Shown here: positions 6,448 to 10,797 of the stretch, in pieces
How the letters are laid out: every line of letters starts with the position of its first letter
Numbering within the stretch: the first letter of the stretch is position 1
Assembly: GCA_035286745.1 (NCBI GenBank)
Contig: DATECU010000091.1
Span: 1-10,797, forward strand
Length of the DNA stretch: 10,797 nt
Direction of reading: 5' to 3'
Source of the DNA: DATECU01 sp035286745
Lineage (GTDB): Bacteria; Acidobacteriota; Vicinamibacteria; Fen-336
Translations under genes and position numbers: made by a program
The notes under the pieces: model-generated
Databases searched by the model: none
Seen by the model: the letters and a program-made list of their open reading frames with translations, nothing else
Told to the model about the DNA's origin: nothing

Positions 6448-7371
6448 GTGGATGCCGAGGCACTGAAGTTCGCTCTCACGCGCCTGAACGAGGTGCTTCC
6501 TGCGCTCCCCGCCCGCCTCCAGGCGCTGGCCGCCGAGGAGGCATCGCTCAAGGAAGCGACGGCCGTCTTCCTTCACGACCTGGAGACCAAGCAGGCCGAA
6601 GCCGGCGACCTCTTGGCCAAGCTCGAGGCTTCCCTGGTGGACCTGAGGCGCGAGTCGAGGGAAGGAGTGACGCTGCTGGAGGCTCACGATGACCTACCGG
6701 TGGTGCTCCAGGACCCCGCCTGGTCGTTCGAGGACAAGCTCTCCCAATCCTCGGCCGAAATGGGCAAGCGGCAACTCCAGTTGGGGGCGGGGCGGGCCAA
6801 CGCCCTGGGGGAGGAGCGGGAGGTCAGGGCGGGCCTGTTGGAGGCGCTCTTTGCGACGCTGTCCGGCCGCCTGGCCTCGGCTGGCGAGCAGATCTCGGGC
6901 TCGGCGGAGGCCGGGATAGCCCAGGCCTCGGAAGTCGCAACCTCGGTCGAGGCGGCCCGCGACGCCCTGGCGGAGAGCGTCGAGGCCATGGGCCACCAGA
7001 TCGAGACCCAGTGCACCGCCGGGGTACGGGATCTGGAGGAGCTGAGGAAGGATCTGGCCTCGCTCACCGCCGCCTTCGCCCAACGCGCCGAACGAGTCGA
7101 GAGCGTTCTGCGCGAAGATCTGGGGCGCCTGGCCGAGGACGCCGAAAGCCGAGCCCTCGCGCTTCGGGAGAGCCTGGAGAAGGCCGCCGACCGGGTGGCC
7201 GAGGGTCTCCGCGACCTCGATCACGAGCTTGAAGAGGCTAGCCAGGAGAGCCAGGGCGCGCGAAAGGACCTGGTTCCGGTCTTCGAGGACCTGGAGGGCC
7301 GGGTCGATTCGCTGAAGCACGCGATCGAGTCGGTGCGGAGCGCCGCCAGCCTGGTTGGAATCCCGTTCTAG
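6448..7371 (+). CDS. Coiled-coil protein C2 (307 aa), third gene of cassette 2
   Basis: Paralogue of C1. The start is GTG 6448, with the ribosome site GAGGAG (6436-6441) overlapping the B2 stop codon, giving a 10-nt gap. The N-terminal NEVLPALPARLQALA segment corresponds to C1 SDALPPLTPKIQEVV. The C-terminal VFEDLEGRVDSLKHAIESVR then SAASLVGIPF corresponds to C1 IFDQVESMLDPIATVIDAIK then AAASLVGLEL. The body is Ala/Glu/Arg/Leu coiled coil, with one non-helical-looking stretch at ~80-93 (HDDLPVVLQDPAW) that has no clear C1 counterpart. There is one cysteine, at 189. No signal peptide or membrane span. Inferred role: structural subunit of the cassette 2 assembly. Confidence 0.92.
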   Translation: MDAEALKFALTRLNEVLPALPARLQALAAEEASLKEATAVFLHDLETKQAEAGDLLAKLEASLVDLRRESREGVTLLEAHDDLPVVLQDPAWSFEDKLSQSSAEMGKRQLQLGAGRANALGEEREVRAGLLEALFATLSGRLASAGEQISGSAEAGIAQASEVATSVEAARDALAESVEAMGHQIETQCTAGVRDLEELRKDLASLTAAFAQRAERVESVLREDLGRLAEDAESRALALRESLEKAADRVAEGLRDLDHELEEASQESQGARKDLVPVFEDLEGRVDSLKHAIESVRSAASLVGIPF

Positions 7372-7380
7372 GAGCGAAAC

Positions 7381-8289
7381 GTGGCCGATCTGGACGAAAC
7401 CGCACGCGAGGCGATCGAGACCGTCGGCGATCTGCTGGCCGCCGCCGATCGGGCCCAGGCTCGCTTCGCCCATATCCGCGACCAGGTGACGCAGGCGCAG
7501 GCTCGCCTGGACCACGAGTGGGAGGCCCTTCGCGAGCGAACCCAGGCCTTTCTGGAGCGCGCCGCCCTCGAGGGCCGGCAGTTGGGCGCCGCCAAGACGG
7601 CGGCGCAAGGCGCTCTCGGCGGCTTGCGCACCAGCCTCGACGACCTGCACGGCGAGGTGGGGCGCGAGCTCACGGAGACTCAAGCCAGCCTGGACACCAT
7701 GGGCCCCGATCTAGAAGAGATCGAGGCTGGGATGGAAGGCGCGCTGGACGAGGCCGATGAGGCCGAGGAGAGCCTGCGCACCCGGCTTTCGGCGGTCCAG
7801 GTCGAAGTCGACGAGGTGGTGGCCGAGACCGAAGGTCTGCTTCGGGGGGCCCTGGTCGACGAGCTCAGGGAGACCCAGCAGGAGGTCGAGCGGGAGGCGG
7901 TGGAGTTGACGGCCACCATCACCGGCGAGTTCGTAGTGGCCATCGAAGCCCGGTCCCGCGAGTTGTTCGAGCAGTTGGTGGAGACCGAGGCCGAGATCCG
8001 CGCCGTGCTCGATCAGGCGAGCGAGGCCACCGAAGACGCGACCAACCGCGCCCTCAAGGCGTGCAGCGACGGCTTCGAGCAGGAACTCACCCGGCTCGAA
8101 GGCAACGGCGCCACGCTCGAAAAGCTGCTCGACGACCTGGAAGACACCGTGAGCGACGGGCGCAAGCGCCTGGAGGACCGCCAGAGCCGCTGGAGCGACG
8201 TGGTCAGGCGCACTCGAGAGGATCTCCGCGAGGCCCAGGACCTGCTGAAGGAAGTCGAAGCGGCCCTCCACCGCTTCGGTTTCAAGTAG
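7381..8289 (+). CDS. Coiled-coil protein D2 (302 aa), last gene of cassette 2
   Basis: Paralogue of D1 and identical in length. GTG 7381 follows TAGGAG at 7369-7374, so the ribosome site uses the C2 stop codon, with a 9-nt gap. Gapless alignment with D1 keeps MADL (1-4), Trp47, Phe57, DEAxxSL (126-132), ALxxC with Cys228 as the only cysteine, and RFxF (298-301). It has 30 Arg and 6 Lys, against 4 Arg and 31 Lys in D1. The Gly/Thr/Val segment of D1 near residues 245-288 is replaced by charged helix. The long helix is broken mainly near Pro109. The gene ends the plus-strand block; it converges on the asparagine synthetase gene, with a 177-nt gap between the stops. Confidence 0.92.
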   Translation: MADLDETAREAIETVGDLLAAADRAQARFAHIRDQVTQAQARLDHEWEALRERTQAFLERAALEGRQLGAAKTAAQGALGGLRTSLDDLHGEVGRELTETQASLDTMGPDLEEIEAGMEGALDEADEAEESLRTRLSAVQVEVDEVVAETEGLLRGALVDELRETQQEVEREAVELTATITGEFVVAIEARSRELFEQLVETEAEIRAVLDQASEATEDATNRALKACSDGFEQELTRLEGNGATLEKLLDDLEDTVSDGRKRLEDRQSRWSDVVRRTREDLREAQDLLKEVEAALHRFGFK

Positions 8290-8302
8290 GCGCCCCGACG
8301 AA

Positions 8303-8334
8303 GAAACCACAGAGACACAGAGGCCCAGAGAAGC
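8303..8334 (+). repeat. Fragment of a widespread CACAGAGACACAGAG-type intergenic repeat
   Basis: The segment reads GAAACCACAGAGACACAGAGG followed by CCCAGAGAAG, a purine-rich motif I recognise from intergenic regions of many environmental bacterial genomes. It starts 13 nt after the D2 stop, in the convergent gap. Its function is not known to me. It usually appears in many copies per genome, which a single window cannot show. Confidence 0.55.
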
Positions 8335-8375
8335 GGAGTTCGCTGTCTTCTCAACAGCCGTGACGCACAAGCAAC

Positions 8376-8416
8376 TCCCCTCTCCCCGCTTGCGGGAAGA
8401 GGGATAGGGTGAGGGG
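8376..8416. repeat. Palindromic CTC-rich intergenic repeat (REP-like) with hairpin
   Basis: An inverted repeat at 8378-8403 pairs CCCTCT with AGAGGG and CCCG with CGGG around a CTTG loop, with one C-A mismatch (8384/8397), and is followed by ATAGGGTGAGGGG. This closely resembles the CCCTCACCC...CCCTCTCCCGC palindromic element common in high-GC Proteobacteria and related phyla. Because it lies between two convergent genes, it could also stop transcription from either side. Confidence 0.6.
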
Positions 8417-8466
8417 CAGCCGCGCGCCTCTCATCGTCATCTCGCGCCTCTTGGGTTGCCCTGCCG

Positions 8467-10299
8467 TCAGGCACTGAGGCGGAAGCGCTGGCCCAGCACC
8501 ACCAGGCTGGCGATCTTCATCAGCACTGAGTCTAACGTTGCCCTGAGCGCTGGCGGCTGGCTGGCCAGACCTTCGACCTGGGCCTGCACCCGGCCGGCAT
8601 CGCAGAACGGCAAAGCGTCGAGCCCTGGCCCCGAGAGCAGCTCACGGAGGCACTCGAAGAACGGACCCGCCAACTCCAGGGAAGCGGGTGGAGCCAGGAA
8701 CGGCTGCTTGCGCCTCCGGTAGACGGCGTCGGTCAGCAGAGGGCGCACCGCTTCGCGCAGAACATGCTTCTCGGTGCCGCCCGCAAAGAGCAGCCGCGAG
8801 GGAAGCCGGGCCGCCCGCTCCACCACCTGGTGGTCCAGGAAGGGCGGCCGCCCTTCCACCGCGTTGGCCATCTCCACCCGATCGCCCCCGGCCGCCAGGA
8901 CGTAGTTGGGAAGCACGGTCTTCGCCCACAGGTACAGGGACCGCGGCAGCGGGTCCCAGGTCCCCAGGGCGGCGGGCGGGTCGAGCTCATGAAGAAGCTG
9001 GCTCAGCCCGTTCCGAGCCACCGCCTCGGCGAGGAAGTGGGGAGCCAGCAGCGAGCGGTGTCGCTCGCCGTTTGCCATCTGGGCCGCGAGCCAGGCGGGC
9101 ATGAAACCGAATCCCGACCCCAGGCTGGAAGCACCGCCGGCGGCCGGGACCAGGTCCTTCTGGAAGAGCGCATAGCCCGCGAGGACCTCGTCGGAGCCCT
9201 CCCCGGTCAAAACCACCTTGATCCCGGCCTGGGCCGCCGCGCGGCTCAGCAGGAACTTGGCCACGCTGTTGCCGTTGGCGAGCAGGCCCTCCACATGCCA
9301 AACGGTGTCGGCGAAGTGGTCGGCCAGGTCCCGGTAGCCGATGCGAAGCGGGTGCCAGTGGGCACCACACAGCCGAGCCGTCTCCTCCGCCACCGCCGAC
9401 TCGTCGTACGACGCGTGGTCGAAGACCACGGTGAAGGCATCGAGGGGCTGGCTGGCGTGCCGGGAGGCCAGGCCCAGCACGCTCGAGGAGTCGAGCCCGC
9501 CGCTCAGGTAGCAGCCCACCGGCACGTCGGCCCGGAGGCGGAGGCTGACGGCCTCATCGAGCGTCGAGTGGAAGTCCTGGATGATGTCGAGGTCGTTCTC
9601 GGCCGGCGGCGGCTCATCCGGACCCGGAAACCGGAAGTCCCAATAGCGCTCGATGGTGAGCCCCGACTCGCCAGCCAGCAGGCAGTGCCCGGGAGGGATC
9701 TGGGAGACTCCCTGGAACAAGGAGCGCGAAGGGGACAAGATCCCCAGCAGCAGCATCTGCTGCACCGCCTCACGATCCCAGGCCAGGGGCACGCCCATGG
9801 CCCGCAGGGCCTTGACTTCGGAGGCCAGGTAAAGGGCACCGCCCACCGTCGCGTAGTAGAGGGGCTTGATGCCGAAGCGGTCCCGCGCCGCCAGCAAGCG
9901 GCGGCGGCGCTCATCCCAGAGCACGAGGGCAAACTCGCCGCGCAGGCGATCGAGAAACCCGTGATCCAGGTCCTCGTACAAGTGGAGGGCGATCTCGCTG
10001 TCGGTGGCGGTGGCCAGCCGGTGGCCAGCCTGCCGGAGCTGACCGCGGACGGCCTCATAGCCGTAGAACTCGCCGTTCACCACCAAACGCAAGCTGCCGT
10101 CTTCGTTGGCGAGGGGTTGATCGCCGGTCGTGAGATCGATGATGGCCAGCCGGGTGTGGGCGAGGCCGACCTCCTCATCCGACGAAAGCCAGGACTGCTG
10201 GCCATCGGGCCCGCGGTGGCGAAGCGCCCGGGTCGCGTTCATCAGCGTCTGTTCCGCCACCCGGCCACCGGCATGGAAGACCGCCGCGATCCCGCACAT
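8467..10299 (-). CDS. asnB: Glutamine-hydrolysing asparagine synthetase family protein (610 aa)
   Basis: The family makes asparagine from aspartate with ATP, taking ammonia from glutamine. The start is fixed by MCGIAA at 10299, which leaves Cys2 as the N-terminal nucleophile after Met removal; the longer upstream frame is only an extension. N-terminal amidotransferase residues seen: Arg50 (HTRLAI), NGEFY at 75-79 and Asp100. RDRFGIKPLYY at 139-149 ends that domain. The synthetase domain has the pyrophosphate loop SGGLDSS at 266-272, GEGSDE at 366-371 and the EGRPPFLDH core at 482-490. All key residues are intact, so it should be active. Its length and the NGNSVAKFLLSRAA segment resemble asparagine synthetase homologues from biosynthetic gene clusters more than E. 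coli AsnB, so the acceptor could be another carboxylate; this is inference. Its start overlaps the upstream DUF6895-like stop by 1 nt (TGATG), implying translational coupling. It converges on D2 and shows no link to the coiled-coil genes. Confidence 0.93.
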   Translation of the reverse strand: MCGIAAVFHAGGRVAEQTLMNATRALRHRGPDGQQSWLSSDEEVGLAHTRLAIIDLTTGDQPLANEDGSLRLVVNGEFYGYEAVRGQLRQAGHRLATATDSEIALHLYEDLDHGFLDRLRGEFALVLWDERRRRLLAARDRFGIKPLYYATVGGALYLASEVKALRAMGVPLAWDREAVQQMLLLGILSPSRSLFQGVSQIPPGHCLLAGESGLTIERYWDFRFPGPDEPPPAENDLDIIQDFHSTLDEAVSLRLRADVPVGCYLSGGLDSSSVLGLASRHASQPLDAFTVVFDHASYDESAVAEETARLCGAHWHPLRIGYRDLADHFADTVWHVEGLLANGNSVAKFLLSRAAAQAGIKVVLTGEGSDEVLAGYALFQKDLVPAAGGASSLGSGFGFMPAWLAAQMANGERHRSLLAPHFLAEAVARNGLSQLLHELDPPAALGTWDPLPRSLYLWAKTVLPNYVLAAGGDRVEMANAVEGRPPFLDHQVVERAARLPSRLLFAGGTEKHVLREAVRPLLTDAVYRRRKQPFLAPPASLELAGPFFECLRELLSGPGLDALPFCDAGRVQAQVEGLASQPPALRATLDSVLMKIASLVVLGQRFRLSA

Positions 10300-10797
10300 C
10301 AGCGCCGCTCCAGGCCCACCGTCACCGCAAGGGAGGTCATGATCGCTGCCAGCGTGGTGTGGTAGTTCTCCAGGAAGCGCCGGCGCTCGGCGGTCACCCC
10401 CGCCAGCAGTTGCGGCGAGCGCAGCCCGGGGCCGGGGACCATCCCGTCCGCCGCCTGGACCGCCCGCAGGCCGCCCTCGGCCCAGGCCGCCTCGCCCCCG
10501 GCGCAGCAGCAAGCCAGCGCCAGCTCGGCGTAGAGGTCGTGGTTGGCCCGTCGCTCAAAGGCCGCGGCCCAGCGCTCTGCGTTTGACACAACGCTGGTCC
10601 GCGCGGCGTCGGGCAGGCCTGCGGGGCGGGAGCCGAAGTCGGTCATGAAGAAGACCGCGTGGGTCAGGCTGTAGGCCTGCCCCTCGTCCATCTCGTCGAT
10701 CTGGGAGTTCTTGGCCAGACCCGTCAGCGGGAACAACCGCTCCTCCGACCAGGGACCGGCCAACCCGATGACCCGCCAGGCGAGAGCCAGCGCCAGG
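10299..10797 (-). CDS. DUF6895-like protein, C-terminal part (5' end outside window)
   Basis: The frame is open to the edge of the window, reading A-L-A-L-A-W-R-V-I-G before the TTG at 10763, so the visible ~165 residues are only the C-terminal part. The segment AYSLTHAVFFMTDFG, later NHDLYAELALACCCAGG and QAADGMVPGPG, resembles, from memory, DUF6895 proteins of actinomycetes, which carry a Y-x-L-T-H-x-V-F-x-x-T-D-x-G motif. The end (HTTLAAIMTSLAVTVGLERR) is a hydrophobic helix. The function of the family is unknown to me; the fold is probably all-helical. The stop overlaps the asparagine synthetase start by one base, so the two proteins are probably made together, perhaps in a peptide or secondary-metabolite pathway. 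The family call is tentative; the gene itself is well supported. Confidence 0.6.
   Translation of the reverse strand, partial: LALALAWRVIGLAGPWSEERLFPLTGLAKNSQIDEMDEGQAYSLTHAVFFMTDFGSRPAGLPDAARTSVVSNAERWAAAFERRANHDLYAELALACCCAGGEAAWAEGGLRAVQAADGMVPGPGLRSPQLLAGVTAERRRFLENYHTTLAAIMTSLAVTVGLERR

Larger units (their letters stand above)
508..8289 (+). other. Tandem, diverged duplication of a four-gene coiled-coil module
   Basis: Genes A1-B1-C1-D1 (508-4337) and A2-B2-C2-D2 (4555-8289) keep the same order, strand and lengths (297/296, 327/327, 311/307, 302/302 aa), and each pair shares end signatures. Identity is low in the middle, where composition dominates, so the relation is visible at protein level and not as a DNA repeat. 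Within each cassette the genes are probably one transcript. The gap with a terminator and candidate promoter suggests the two copies are transcribed separately. Confidence 0.88.

Noticed and set aside
508..8289. Identification as apolipoprotein-like, LEA, M-protein, crescentin or phage tape-measure proteins
   Set aside because: Only generic coiled-coil composition supports these; no family-specific motif, signal peptide, anchor or phage neighbour is present.
8013..8474. Minus-strand frame containing PHPIPLPASGERG
   Set aside because: A familiar spurious peptide produced by reading through the REP-like palindrome; not a gene.
8764..10365. 533-codon plus-strand frame
   Set aside because: Antisense of the asparagine synthetase gene, whose catalytic motifs are unambiguous on the minus strand.
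8467..10512. Longer 681-codon version of the asparagine synthetase
   Set aside because: The extra 71 residues are Gly/Arg/Pro-rich shadow of the upstream gene; the catalytic Cys must follow the initiator Met, which fixes the start at 10299.
1..10797. tRNA, rRNA, CRISPR array, insertion sequence or attachment site
   Set aside because: I saw no tRNA-like folds, regularly spaced repeats, transposase or integrase motifs, or terminal inverted repeats.

Overview
The window is high-GC bacterial DNA with Shine-Dalgarno-led genes, frequent GTG starts and tightly packed operons. A stretch after the last plus-strand gene carries pieces of two short repeats that I know from many environmental high-GC genomes. 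Myxococcota, Acidobacteriota or a neighbouring phylum would fit, but the sequence does not decide the phylum.

Layout: (1) 1-339 (+) is the 3' end of a Pro/Ala-rich protein ending in a J-domain-like helical module that lacks HPD. (2) 508-4337 (+) is a four-gene cassette, here called A1-B1-C1-D1, encoding soluble, almost entirely helical coiled-coil proteins of 297, 327, 311 and 302 aa. (3) 4338-4554 holds a strong 12-bp hairpin and a candidate promoter. (4) 4555-8289 (+) is a second four-gene cassette, A2-B2-C2-D2, of 296, 327, 307 and 302 aa. (5) 8290-8466 is a convergent intergenic gap with the repeat fragments. (6) 10797-8467 (-) is a two-gene unit: the 3' end of a DUF6895-like gene, then a full glutamine-dependent asparagine synthetase, with a 1-nt stop/start overlap.

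The main observation is that the two coiled-coil cassettes are diverged tandem copies of one four-gene module. Gene order is the same, lengths match within four residues, and each pair shares N-terminal and C-terminal signatures. The D pair aligns without a single gap over 302 residues, keeping Trp47, Phe57, Cys228 and a terminal R-F-x-F. Between the pairs, basic residues have switched from lysine (cassette 1; A1 has 24 K and 7 R) to arginine (cassette 2; A2 has 4 K and 39 R). Every one of the eight proteins ends in a short hydrophobic or aromatic helix tip. No signal peptide, clear membrane span or enzyme motif was seen in them.

I infer that the module encodes a four-component cytoplasmic filament, scaffold or surface-coating assembly, present in two versions. 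I recognise no named family, so the function is unknown. Cassette 1 has long leaders, strong ribosome sites, an upstream CRP-like site and hairpins in its leader and after B1. Cassette 2 is packed with 8-10 nt gaps. The two copies therefore look differently regulated.
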